This document shows positions 1 through 6,726 of a stretch of 6,811 bases of DNA, piece after piece. A model generated the notes under the pieces. The model was not told where the DNA came from. It saw nothing but the letters and a program-made list of their open reading frames with translations, and did not search any database. A program made the translations under genes and the position numbers. Numbering within the stretch: the first letter of the stretch is position 1; every line of letters starts with the position of its first letter. Source of the stretch: Schaalia odontolytica (GTDB lineage: Bacteria > Actinomycetota > Actinomycetes > Actinomycetales > Actinomycetaceae); assembly GCA_958415245.1 (NCBI GenBank), contig CATYYP010000101.1, positions 1-6,811 of the forward strand. The letters are read 5' to 3'.

Positions 1-563
1 CTCCCGGACAGGACGAGGGCCATCATTTCGGCGCGGGTCGCGCCGTCGCTCATGATGCCGCGCAGCGCGCTGGTCACGGTCGAGGAACCCGGCTTGGAGA
101 TGCCGCGCATCGACATGCACATGTGCTCGGCCTCGATGACGACGATGACGCCCTGGGGATCCAGGATCTCGTCGATCGCATCGGCGACCTGGGCGGTCAG
201 GCGCTCCTGCACCTGGGGGCGGCGCGCATAGCCCTCGACGACGCGCGCCAGCTTGGACAGGCCCGTCACGACGCCGCCGCGCGGGATGTAGCCCACGTGG
301 GCGCGGCCGTAGAAGGGCAGCAGGTGATGCTCGCACACCGAGAAGAAGGTGATGTCGCGGACCAGGACCAGCTCGTCGGTGCCGGCGTGGAACTGGGTGC
401 GCAGGTGCTCGCGCGGGTCCTCGGTCAGGCCCTTGCACATCTCGCGCCAGGCGCGCGCCATGCGGTCGGGCGTGCCGACCAGGCCCTCGCGCTCGGGGTC
501 TTCACCGATCGCGACGAGCAGGTCGCGCGATGCCTTTTCGACGCCAGCGGGATCGTATGTCAC
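1..563 (-). CDS. folE: GTP cyclohydrolase I (3' end cut by window edge)
   Basis: Cytoplasmic zinc enzyme that converts GTP to 7,8-dihydroneopterin triphosphate and formate, the first step of tetrahydrofolate synthesis. 187 residues are visible. The zinc and active-site set is intact: CEHH at 77-80 (Cys77 and His80 as zinc ligands, His79 catalytic), SK at 103-104, RPQVQERL at 115-122, and EHMCMSMRG at 146-154 with His147 and the third zinc ligand Cys149. The last visible residues ([10 protein letters not shown], 175-184) are typical of the family's C-terminus, so only a few codons should lie beyond the edge. The start is GTG: it forms a GTGA overlap with the ftsH stop and has GAGGAG five bases upstream, inside ftsH. 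This implies translational coupling to ftsH. In mycobacteria folE also follows ftsH and heads folP/folB/folK; whether those follow here is outside the window. Confidence 0.96.
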   Translation of the reverse strand, partial: MTYDPAGVEKASRDLLVAIGEDPEREGLVGTPDRMARAWREMCKGLTEDPREHLRTQFHAGTDELVLVRDITFFSVCEHHLLPFYGRAHVGYIPRGGVVTGLSKLARVVEGYARRPQVQERLTAQVADAIDEILDPQGVIVVIEAEHMCMSMRGISKPGSSTVTSALRGIMSDGATRAEMMALVLSG

Positions 564-2605
564 GCCTGCTCCTCGCCCTCGTTCGTCTGGGTGTCCATCA
601 CGTCGGAGACGTCGATCGAGGGGACCTCAAACGACACCTCGGAAGTGGCCGAGGCCTCGGCAGACCCCACGCCGACCGGGTGGCCCAAGACCACGCCCGG
701 GACAGCCGCGTCGGACTGGTAGTTCCACACGGGACGCTCGGGGGCCTTCACGACGTCCTTGAAGATCTCCGCGAGCTGCGCCTCGTCGAGGGTCTCCTCC
801 TCGAGCAGGCGCGAGGCCAGCGTATCGAGAACACCGCGGTTCTCCGACAGGATCCGCCACGCCTCGCGCATCGCGTTGTCGAGGAGGCGACGCACCTCCT
901 CGTCGATGATCGCGGCCGTCTCGTCGGAGAAGGCGCGCGGGCCCTCGCCGCTGCCGTGCCCGAAGGCTTCGGTGTCGGCGTCGCCGAGCTTGACCATGCC
1001 GATGCGGTCGCTCATGCCGTAGTCGGTGACCATGGCGCGGGCCGTCTTCGTGGCCTGCTGGATGTCGTTGGCGGGGCCGGTCGACGGGTCGCGGAACACG
1101 ATCTCCTCGGCGACGCGGCCGCCCATGCCGTAAACCAGATCGTCGAGGAGCTGGTTGCGGGTCTTGTTGAAGCGATCCTCGGTGGGCATGACCATCGTGT
1201 AGCCCAGCGCGCGGCCGCGCGGCAGGATCGTCACCTTCGTGACCGGATCCGTGTAGTTCAGGGCGGCGGCGGCCAGGGCGTGGCCGGCCTCGTGGTAGGC
1301 AGTCACGGCCTTGTCGTGGTCGTTCATGACGCGGGTGCGCTTCTGCGGGCCCGCGATCACGCGGTCGATGGCCTCGTCGATGGCGCGCTCATCGATGAAC
1401 TGCATGTCCGAGCGCGCGGTGAGCAGCGCGGCCTCGTTGAGGACGTTCGCCAGGTCAGCGCCCGTGAAGCCGGGCGTGCGCTTGGCGATCTGGCGCAGGT
1501 CGACCTGCTCGGTGAGGGGCTTGCCCTGCGCGTGGACCTTCAGGATGGCCTCGCGGCCCTTCAGGTCGGGGGCCTCGACGGCGATCTGGCGGTCGAAACG
1601 CCCGGGGCGCAGCAGCGCCGGGTCGAGGATGTCGGGGCGGTTGGTTGCCGCGATCAGGATGATGTTGGCGCGCTCGTCGAAGCCGTCCATCTCGACGAGG
1701 AGCTGGTTGAGCGTCTGCTCGCGCTCGTCGTTGCCGCCGCCGATGCCGCTGCCGCGGTGGCGACCCACGGCGTCAATCTCATCGACGAAGATGATGGCCG
1801 GCGCGTTCTTCTTGGCGCGCTCGAAGAGCTCACGCACGCGGGAGGCACCGACGCCGACATACAGCTCCATGAACTCCGAACCGGAGATCGAGAAGAAGGG
1901 GGCGTTCGCCTCGCCGGCGACGGCCTTGGCGAGGAGGGTCTTGCCCGTTCCGGGAGGACCGTAGAGCAGGACGCCGCGCGGGATGCGCGCGCCCACCTTG
2001 TGGAACTTGTCCGGGGAGGCCAGGAACTCGCGGATTTCCTCGAGCTCCTCCACGGCCTCGTCCTCACCGGCGACGTCCGCGAAGGTGACGTCCGGGCGCT
2101 CCTGGTTGAATTCCTTGGCGCGCGACTGCGTGAAGCCGCTCATCATCCGCGAGCCCGACATGGAGCGCATGATGAAGTAGAACGCGACACCCAGGATCAC
2201 CAGCGAGATCAGCAGCTGAACGACGCCACCGAGGATGCCGGACTGGGGACGCACCGCGTTCCAGCCCTTCGCGGGAGCCTTGTCGGCCACCGTGTCAAGG
2301 ATGTCCTTGGTCTGCACGTAGGAGTACGTGAAGTACACGTCCTTGCCCAGGTCAACGGTCTTATCGTCGCCGCCGGTGCTCTGGTGGACGTAGTTTTCCG
2401 TCAGCGTCAGGTTCACCTGCTGGGTGCCCTCGTTGAGGACCACCCGCTCGACCGTGTCGCCCGAGATGAGCGCGAGGCCCTCGGAGGTCGTCACGGCGCG
2501 AGGGGCGAAGAAGCCCCACATGAACCAGCCGCCGGCGAGCAGCATGATGAGCGGAACCATCACCCACCCCAGGCTGGGGCGTTTGTTCTTGATCTTCTCG
2601 TTCAC
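560..2605 (-). CDS. ftsH: ATP-dependent zinc metalloprotease FtsH
   Basis: Membrane-anchored AAA+ protease that extracts and degrades unassembled membrane proteins and some cytosolic regulators, working as a hexamer. 681 residues. First membrane segment about 13-33, extracytoplasmic domain about 34-123, second membrane segment about 124-147. AAA module: Walker A GPPGTGKT 216-223, pore loop YVG 249-251 (an aromatic Tyr where most homologues have Phe), Walker B IIFVDEID 271-278, second region of homology with Arg333 and Arg336 in RPGRFDR. Protease: HEAGH 438-442 and Asp514 as third zinc ligand. All key residues are present. The tail after about 620 is an acidic, low-complexity extension ending in EGEEQA. 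Start is GTG (2603-2605) with AGAGGA five bases upstream. It lies 25 nt after hpt and overlaps folE by 4 nt, so it is probably the middle gene of an hpt-ftsH-folE transcript. Confidence 0.98.
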   Translation of the reverse strand: MNEKIKNKRPSLGWVMVPLIMLLAGGWFMWGFFAPRAVTTSEGLALISGDTVERVVLNEGTQQVNLTLTENYVHQSTGGDDKTVDLGKDVYFTYSYVQTKDILDTVADKAPAKGWNAVRPQSGILGGVVQLLISLVILGVAFYFIMRSMSGSRMMSGFTQSRAKEFNQERPDVTFADVAGEDEAVEELEEIREFLASPDKFHKVGARIPRGVLLYGPPGTGKTLLAKAVAGEANAPFFSISGSEFMELYVGVGASRVRELFERAKKNAPAIIFVDEIDAVGRHRGSGIGGGNDEREQTLNQLLVEMDGFDERANIILIAATNRPDILDPALLRPGRFDRQIAVEAPDLKGREAILKVHAQGKPLTEQVDLRQIAKRTPGFTGADLANVLNEAALLTARSDMQFIDERAIDEAIDRVIAGPQKRTRVMNDHDKAVTAYHEAGHALAAAALNYTDPVTKVTILPRGRALGYTMVMPTEDRFNKTRNQLLDDLVYGMGGRVAEEIVFRDPSTGPANDIQQATKTARAMVTDYGMSDRIGMVKLGDADTEAFGHGSGEGPRAFSDETAAIIDEEVRRLLDNAMREAWRILSENRGVLDTLASRLLEEETLDEAQLAEIFKDVVKAPERPVWNYQSDAAVPGVVLGHPVGVGSAEASATSEVSFEVPSIDVSDVMDTQTNEGEEQA
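569..574 (-). promoter_or_regulatory. Ribosome binding site of folE inside ftsH
   Basis: GAGGAG on the minus strand, five bases before the folE GTG, lies within the last codons of ftsH (the Glu-Glu pair). It supports the GTG at 563 over the downstream ATG at codon 35, which would remove conserved N-terminal sequence. Confidence 0.7.
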
Positions 2606-2610
2606 GTGGG

Positions 2611-2616
2611 TCCTCT
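2611..2616 (-). promoter_or_regulatory. Ribosome binding site of ftsH
   Basis: AGAGGA with a five-base spacer to the ftsH GTG, located in the 25-nt hpt-ftsH gap. It fixes the GTG start. The same AGAGGA core is used by hpt. Confidence 0.7.
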
Positions 2617-2630
2617 ACAGGTAGGCGTTC

Positions 2631-3185
2631 TCAGTTGTTGTAGACGTGCGGCTGCAGCGTGCCGACGAAAGGCAAATTACGGTACTTTTCCGCATAATCC
2701 AGGCCGTAGCCGACGACGAACTCGTCGGGAATGTCGAAGCCCACGTAGGCAACGTCCACGTCGACCTTGGCGGCCTCCGGCTTACGCAGGGCGGTCGCGA
2801 TCTTGACGGAGGCAGCGCCTCGTCCGAGCAGGTTCGCCTGCAGCCAAGACAGGGTCAGGCCCGAATCGATGATGTCCTCGACGATGAGCACATGGCGTCC
2901 GGCCACGTCCTGGTCGAGGTCCTTCAGGATGCGCACAACGCCCGAGGTCTTGGTGCCGGAACCGTAGGAGGACACGGCCATCCAGTCCATCTCGAGGGGG
3001 GTGTGCAGCTTGCGGGACAGGTCCGCCATGACCATGACGGCGCCGCGCAGGACGCCGACGATCAGCAGTTCTTCGCCCGCGTAGTCGCGGTCGATCTGCT
3101 CAGCCATTTCGGCGAGCCGACGGTCCATATCCTCGGCGGTGACCAGGATTTCCTTCAGGTCGTTACCCATATCGGTGGCGTCCAC
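2631..3185 (-). CDS. hpt: Hypoxanthine(-guanine) phosphoribosyltransferase
   Basis: Purine salvage enzyme of the cytoplasm: joins hypoxanthine or guanine to PRPP to give IMP or GMP plus pyrophosphate. 184 residues from the chosen GTG. Visible motifs: VGVLRGA at 43-49 (cis-peptide/pyrophosphate loop), the flexible loop SSYGSGTKTSG 72-82, the PRPP-binding loop VEDIIDSGLTL 102-112, LRKPEA 133-138, and the C-terminal purine-site segment VGFDIPDEFVVGYGLDYAEK at about 148-167. Length is normal for the family. An in-frame ATG lies further upstream (3242), but it would overlap the putative promoter; the GTG at 3185 has AGAGGA four bases before it, and an ATG five codons inside it has no good site. 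A 25-nt gap to ftsH indicates cotranscription. The pyrophosphate it makes is the substrate of the pyrophosphatase at the other end of the window. Confidence 0.95.
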   Translation of the reverse strand: MDATDMGNDLKEILVTAEDMDRRLAEMAEQIDRDYAGEELLIVGVLRGAVMVMADLSRKLHTPLEMDWMAVSSYGSGTKTSGVVRILKDLDQDVAGRHVLIVEDIIDSGLTLSWLQANLLGRGAASVKIATALRKPEAAKVDVDVAYVGFDIPDEFVVGYGLDYAEKYRNLPFVGTLQPHVYNN

Positions 3186-3189
3186 CGTG

Positions 3190-3195
3190 TCCTCT
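3190..3195 (-). promoter_or_regulatory. Ribosome binding site of hpt
   Basis: AGAGGA four bases upstream of the GTG at 3183-3185. It decides the hpt start in favour of this GTG over the upstream ATG at 3242 and the inner ATG at 3170. Confidence 0.65.
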
Positions 3196-3212
3196 TTTCG
3201 TATCGATGCTAC

Positions 3213-3252
3213 GCGAGCGATTCCACTATAAGCGTGCCACACAAACGCTCGC
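3213..3252. repeat. Inverted repeat flanking the hpt -10 candidate
   Basis: GCGAGCG (3213-3219) and CGCTCGC (3246-3252) are perfect 7-base inverted arms separated by 26 bases, with centres 33 bases apart. They flank the TATAGT at 3225-3230: one arm falls near the expected transcription start and the other in the -35 region. This geometry would suit a regulator binding both sides of a promoter, but 7-base matches arise readily by chance in GC-rich DNA. Confidence 0.4.
3225..3230 (-). promoter_or_regulatory. Possible -10 element for hpt-ftsH-folE
   Basis: TATAGT on the minus strand matches the TAnnnT pattern of main sigma factor promoters and lies 39 bases before the hpt start, giving a leader of roughly 30 nt. 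No convincing TTGACA-like -35 element is found 16-18 bases upstream. The 172-nt gap between tilS and hpt is the only large minus-strand gap between genes of the window, which makes a promoter here plausible. TAGCAT at 3206-3211 is a second, weaker candidate. Confidence 0.35.
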
Positions 3253-3349
3253 CTGTTCCAGGAAGGACGAGATTCTCACTGTCAGCGCAACATCCTGTGA
3301 TCGCGCAGCCAGTCCCGGGCCGCTCCGGTGGGTTCTGTCGCGGCGCGTT

Positions 3350-3366
3350 CCCGCCATTTAGGCGGG
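3350..3366 (-). other. Short hairpin spanning the tilS stop codon
   Basis: CCCGCC (3350-3355), loop ATTTA, GGCGGG (3361-3366). The tilS TAA is in the loop. The six-base all-GC stem is strong but short and is not followed by a U run in the minus-strand transcript, so it is not a standard intrinsic terminator. It might slow transcription or protect the 3' end of the dacB-zincin-tilS message. Between it and hpt (3186-3349) I see only the promoter candidate and small repeats. Confidence 0.4.
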
Positions 3367-4443
3367 GTCTGGTGCCGTCGGGTCGCCTACTTGGCGCGTG
3401 ACGAAAGCGATGCGCGCGTGCGCCCCGCGTCCAACGCGCGAGGCGGTGCCTCCGGGCAGGTCGATGGGCCCCTGGCCGCGCCACGCGACCACGAGGTCGT
3501 CGAGGGCGTCCACGTGAGCGCTGGACAACGCGCGGATTCCGCCCGAGCGGGCGGCCTCGCGCAGCGCACGGGTGCGCACCGCGCGGGGTGCGCCCAGCAG
3601 GTCGGACACCGCCAGGGACGGGCGCGCCCCCTCGGAGTCATGCCCCTCCCCCGGCGTCGCCGAAGCCGCGAGCGCGCCCGCCCACTGGGCCAGGGCGTCG
3701 TCGTCGGCCGCGCACAGGGCGGCCGTGCGGGCCAGCGCGGGAACCGGATCCACCCCCAGGGCCGAGGCCAGGGCGGGGATCGCCCGGTGGCGCAGCGCCG
3801 AGCGGCGCAGGGGGCGCCCGTCCGCGGCGCGCCACGGCCCGTCGATGTCGTTGGTCGGGTCCTCAACCGGGGCGAGGCCCGCCTGAGCGCACGCCGCCTC
3901 CGTGTCCGTCCGCCGCAGCTTCAGGAGGGGGCGCAGCCACGTCACCCCGTCATCGTCGCGCAAGACGGGGGCAATGGCCCGCAGCGACGAGGGTCCTGAG
4001 CCGCGCGCGAGGCGCAGGAGGACCGTTTCAGCCTGGTCGTCCATCGTGTGGCCGAGGAGGATCGGGGCACCTTCGCGTTGGGCGACCGCTCGCAGGGCGG
4101 CTCGGCGGGCATCGCGGGCTGAGCCTTCGGGCCCTCCCGGGCCCTCCACCGACACGGTCTCAACGACGCCGCGCGCCCCCAGGGAAGCCGCCAGATCCGC
4201 GACGCGGCGAGCCTCCTCGCCGCTGCCCGCGCGCAGCCCATGGTCGACGGTCACCGTCACAACGGGGATTCCCGCGCGCGCGGCCACATCGATCGTCGTC
4301 AGCGCCAGCGCCAGCGAATCCGCGCCGCCCGACAGGCCGACGACCAGAGCGGGAGGGGCCCCGGCCTCGTCGATGAAAGAGGTCAGAGAAGCGCGCACCG
4401 CGAGGGAGCAGGCGCGCAGCGGGCCGCGCGGGTTTGCTCCCAC
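3358..4443 (-). CDS. tilS: tRNA(Ile)-lysidine synthetase TilS
   Basis: Cytoplasmic ATP-dependent enzyme that attaches lysine to C34 of the CAU-anticodon tRNA-Ile, changing its charging from Met to Ile and its reading from AUG to AUA; normally essential. 361 residues from the chosen start. The N-type ATP pyrophosphatase P-loop SGGADS is at 38-43, and the family signature HTMDDQAET at 132-140. DPTND at 195-199 and RRSALRH at 213-219 match the usual DPxN...RxxLRH block. The C-terminal part is the shorter actinobacterial type, ending just after a GQGPIDLPGG segment. The start is uncertain: GTG at 4443 gives a normal distance to the P-loop, while GTG at 4467 would overlap the previous gene by 11 nt; neither has a clear ribosome site. 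Coupling to the upstream gene, whose stop lies 13 nt before, is likely. Confidence 0.94.
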   Translation of the reverse strand: MGANPRGPLRACSLAVRASLTSFIDEAGAPPALVVGLSGGADSLALALTTIDVAARAGIPVVTVTVDHGLRAGSGEEARRVADLAASLGARGVVETVSVEGPGGPEGSARDARRAALRAVAQREGAPILLGHTMDDQAETVLLRLARGSGPSSLRAIAPVLRDDDGVTWLRPLLKLRRTDTEAACAQAGLAPVEDPTNDIDGPWRAADGRPLRRSALRHRAIPALASALGVDPVPALARTAALCAADDDALAQWAGALAASATPGEGHDSEGARPSLAVSDLLGAPRAVRTRALREAARSGGIRALSSAHVDALDDLVVAWRGQGPIDLPGGTASRVGRGAHARIAFVTRQVGDPTAPDPA

Positions 4444-4456
4444 GAGGCTCGAGGCG

Positions 4457-5293
4457 TCAGCGCACACGCGCCAGCCACGCTGTCGGCTCCGCGTACTCGC
4501 GGGCGCTCGGCAGGGCATCGACGCTCGACAGAAGCTCCGCAATAGCGCCCTCACGCACGACGGTGCGCGCAAATCCTTCGGTCTGCGCCTGCAGGGCCTC
4601 GACCCCGGCCAGGGGCATGCCGGCCGCCGCACATGCGCGCACCAGGGCAACGCCGCCGGCGTGCGCGCGGTGGGTGCGCAGCCACTGGATCGAGGGCAGG
4701 TCGCGGGGCGTGAGGACCTCCATCTCCGCGGTCGGCAGGGCGTCCAGGAGCAGGACGATGCGCACGAGTTCGTCGCTACGTTCGGGCAGCGAGCGCATCA
4801 GGTCTGCGACGTACGGGACGAGGTGGGGGGCGTGGGTGAGGTGGACGCCGCGCAGTCCCGTACACAGGGATACCCAGCGGCACCAGTCCGTCTGATCCAG
4901 GGCGTAGCGCTGCGCGTCCGCGAGCACGTTGGGGGCCACGAGGATCCGGCGGCCCGAGCGCACGTCCCAGATGCCCGTCGCGTCCTTGGCGAGGGCGCGC
5001 AGGATGACGGCCTCGGCGGCCAGGACCTTGGGCGTGCGCGTATCCTCGAAGCTCTCCAGGAGCGAGCCGACCGAGCGGATCAGGCCTCGTCGGTCGACGA
5101 CGAGGGTCGGGGAGCCGGCCACCTTCGCAGAGGCCTCGGGCAGGGTCGACAGCTCGGCGAGCCGGCGATCCGACCACGCGACCGAGCGGCGCAGGCGCGC
5201 CACGACGGCGGAGGCACCCACGCGAGAGGCCGAGGGGCCCGCGTAGGACAACGAGGCGAGAACTCCCGCGACGTAGCGCGGGCCAAACGGCAT
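4457..5293 (-). CDS. Zincin_2 (DUF2342)-family protein, HExxH motif apparently lost
   Basis: Homologue of the actinobacterial zinc-dependent metalloprotease/putative hydrolase family that lies between dacB and tilS (Rv3626c in M. tuberculosis). No substrate is known to me. 278 residues, shorter than the roughly 350 I recall for Rv3626c. Family-like segments are ILVAPN at 117-122, then DxxxWxxWVSL, then LPSI at 199-202, and a closing EPTAWLARV at 269-277, which resembles the usual ADPxAWVxRV ending. Where the family has WVxLHExTH, this protein reads WVSLCTGLR (140-148), so both metal-binding His and the catalytic Glu are absent. Nearby histidines (151, 154, 157) do not form HExxH. No signal peptide is seen. 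ATG at 5293 is preferred because GAGG lies eight bases upstream; ATG at 5299 leaves only two. The gene starts 10 nt after dacB. The family call is from memory of conserved blocks and strongly backed by gene order. Confidence 0.8.
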   Translation of the reverse strand: MPFGPRYVAGVLASLSYAGPSASRVGASAVVARLRRSVAWSDRRLAELSTLPEASAKVAGSPTLVVDRRGLIRSVGSLLESFEDTRTPKVLAAEAVILRALAKDATGIWDVRSGRRILVAPNVLADAQRYALDQTDWCRWVSLCTGLRGVHLTHAPHLVPYVADLMRSLPERSDELVRIVLLLDALPTAEMEVLTPRDLPSIQWLRTHRAHAGGVALVRACAAAGMPLAGVEALQAQTEGFARTVVREGAIAELLSSVDALPSAREYAEPTAWLARVR

Positions 5294-5303
5294 ATCCATG
5301 GCC

Positions 5304-6659
5304 TCAGTCTAGCCCGGCGAGGCCTTCCTCGAAGGCGTCCAGGCGGCCGCGCGTGGCGTAGGCACCCTCCGTGACGTTGTCGTGGCCGATCGACACGAGG
5401 AGGACTCGCCCGCTCTTCGTCATAACGGACCCGGACAGGGCGGTGACCTCCTGGAGGGCGCCCGTCTTGGCCTGCACGTTTCCGGCCGCGGGTTCCTCGG
5501 TCATGCGCTGAGAGAGCGTACCGACCAGGCCCGCCCACGGCAGGAGACGCATCGTGTTCGCCTCGGTGCCCGTGCCCTCGTACGAGGCCTTGAGGACACC
5601 GACGAGGGTGTTCGCGCTGATCTTGTCGTTACTCGACAGGCCCGAGCAGTCCTCGAGGGTCAGGCCCTCCGTGGGGACGCCGGCCTCGGTCAGGGTCTTG
5701 CGCACCGTCTCGGTGGCGCCCTCATAGGTCGAGGGGGCTCCCGCCGCGCGCGCGGCGAAACGGCAGTACTGGTCGGCGAGGGTGTTATCCGTGTGCGCGA
5801 GCATCCAGCGCAGCTGCTCCCCGATCGTCGCCGAGCTCACCGAGGCGACGGCTCCCGCTCCCGCGGGAGGATCCCCGGCCTCGCCGAGGGTCGCGGAGAT
5901 CCCCTCCGCACCGAGGGCTTGCGAGAAGACCTCGGCGACGCGGCCCGGCGCATCCGAGTAGAAAGCGTTGGCGCCCTCGTAGGTGCGTCCGGCGTCAATC
6001 GCCATGGGACCGACGTGGCCTTCGTAGGAGCCCACTTCCTGCGCGTCCCACGAGGACAGGTGCGAGGCACCCTCGAAGAGAGTGCCACGCCAGTTCAGGG
6101 TCACCGACGTGATGCCGCGCTGCGCCAGGGCCGCGGCCGTGTCCTTCGCGAGGGTCTGCAGGCCCGCGCGGCCCGAGACCTCGACCTCGTCGGAGGTGCC
6201 GATACCCAGGAGCAGGTCGCCCTCCGAATCCAGGTAGAGGGTCTGGTTGTCGGCGCCCAGGAGCGCGCTGGTCGTCAGCGTCGCCGTCGGATCCAGGTGG
6301 TGGAGCGCGGAAAAAGCCGCGAGGGTCTTCGTCGTCGAGGCGGTCGTGTGAGGGGTGGCAGCAGATGCGTCCAGGAGGACCTCACCGGTCTGCGCATCCA
6401 CGACCGTGCCCCACGCCGTGTAGCCGCCCTCAGCCGCGGCTGCCGCGACCGGCGCCCACAGCGCCTGGACGTCCTCGACGGAAACCGGCAGCTTCGCGCC
6501 CTTCGCATCACCGGAAATGGTTGCGGGTTCAAGCGTCGAGGCCGTGGGAGCGTCCGCCGGAGTGGCCGTTTGCGTCGAACAACCGGCACCCACCAGCGCC
6601 GCCGTCGCCACGAGTGCGGCGCTAGCGCTTACAATGGCCCCCATAGACGTGCGATGCAT
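5304..6659 (-). CDS. dacB: D-alanyl-D-alanine carboxypeptidase/endopeptidase, PBP4 family (peptidase S13), probable lipoprotein
   Basis: Extracytoplasmic serine enzyme expected to trim D-Ala or cleave peptide cross-links in peptidoglycan. 451 residues. The N-terminus has a short basic start, a hydrophobic stretch about 7-23 and GAGC with Cys27 as a probable lipidation site (Gly at -3 is permitted but atypical), followed by a Ser/Thr/Ala/Pro-rich linker. Active-site motifs: STTK at 108-111 (nucleophile Ser108, Lys111), TDN at 290-292 in the place of SxN, DCSGLS at 338-343 (usually DGSGLS), and KTG at 398-400. STTK to TDN is 182 residues, against about 245 in E. coli PBP4, so the inserted middle domains look reduced. 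ATG at 6659 is chosen because GAAGGGA lies five bases before it and the signal peptide begins there; the upstream ATG at 6716 would run into the divergent promoter region. First gene of the dacB-zincin-tilS cluster. Confidence 0.93.
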   Translation of the reverse strand: MHRTSMGAIVSASAALVATAALVGAGCSTQTATPADAPTASTLEPATISGDAKGAKLPVSVEDVQALWAPVAAAAAEGGYTAWGTVVDAQTGEVLLDASAATPHTTASTTKTLAAFSALHHLDPTATLTTSALLGADNQTLYLDSEGDLLLGIGTSDEVEVSGRAGLQTLAKDTAAALAQRGITSVTLNWRGTLFEGASHLSSWDAQEVGSYEGHVGPMAIDAGRTYEGANAFYSDAPGRVAEVFSQALGAEGISATLGEAGDPPAGAGAVASVSSATIGEQLRWMLAHTDNTLADQYCRFAARAAGAPSTYEGATETVRKTLTEAGVPTEGLTLEDCSGLSSNDKISANTLVGVLKASYEGTGTEANTMRLLPWAGLVGTLSQRMTEEPAAGNVQAKTGALQEVTALSGSVMTKSGRVLLVSIGHDNVTEGAYATRGRLDAFEEGLAGLD

Positions 6660-6664
6660 GGATT

Positions 6665-6671
6665 TCCCTTC
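6665..6671 (-). promoter_or_regulatory. Ribosome binding site of dacB
   Basis: GAAGGGA on the minus strand, five bases before the ATG at 6657-6659. It places the start directly at the lipoprotein signal peptide. Confidence 0.6.
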
Positions 6672-6682
6672 GTGGTTACTTC

Positions 6683-6697
6683 GGTACCTACAGTACC
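6683..6697. promoter_or_regulatory. Inverted repeat with opposed -10-like hexamers between dacB and ppa
   Basis: GGTAC (6683-6687), five bases, GTACC (6693-6697). The same stretch holds TACAGT (6689-6694) on the plus strand and TACTGT (6690-6695) on the minus strand, both matching TAnnnT, so divergent promoters could overlap here. The minus-strand hexamer is 30 bases before the dacB ATG, a normal distance; a weak TTGTGT lies 15 bases upstream of it. The plus-strand one would give ppa a leader of about 60 nt. No good -35 element is visible for either. Confidence 0.35.
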
Positions 6698-6726
6698 CGT
6701 CCATGCGCCGACACAACCAACCAGAC

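Noticed and set aside
530..2806. Very long plus-strand open frame (758 codons) opposite ftsH and part of hpt
   Set aside because: It is antisense to two certain genes. Long open frames opposite GC-rich codons are expected, and its product is a biased Ala/Gly/Val/Asp/Arg mix with no motif I recognise.
3186..3242. hpt start at the ATG at 3242
   Set aside because: The extra 19 residues are not typical of the family, there is no good ribosome site, and the stretch contains the -10 candidate and AGAGGA that serve the GTG at 3185.
3243..3349. Small gene or tRNA in the tilS-hpt gap
   Set aside because: No cloverleaf, no CCA end and no short frame with a ribosome site could be made out; the only open frames here are unsupported extensions of neighbouring shadows.
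4444..4650. N-terminal extension of tilS to an ATG at 4650
   Set aside because: It would overlap the zincin gene by nearly 200 nt and add an Arg/Pro/Cys-rich stretch foreign to TilS. GTG at 4443 or 4467 fits the family's length better.
4836..4892. Frameshift as the cause of the missing HExxH in the zincin homologue
   Set aside because: Family-like sequence continues in the same frame on both sides of the site, and the neighbouring frames do not encode an HExxH there, so substitution explains it better than a frameshift.
3902..5374. Plus-strand open frame of 490 codons opposite tilS, the zincin homologue and the end of dacB
   Set aside because: It spans three minus-strand genes supported by motifs and gene order; its translation is Arg/Ala/Gly-rich and lacks any recognisable domain. 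Treated as a shadow.
6660..6716. dacB start at the ATG at 6716
   Set aside because: It would bury the lipoprotein signal peptide behind 19 polar residues and cross the divergent promoter region; GAAGGGA before the ATG at 6659 is decisive.
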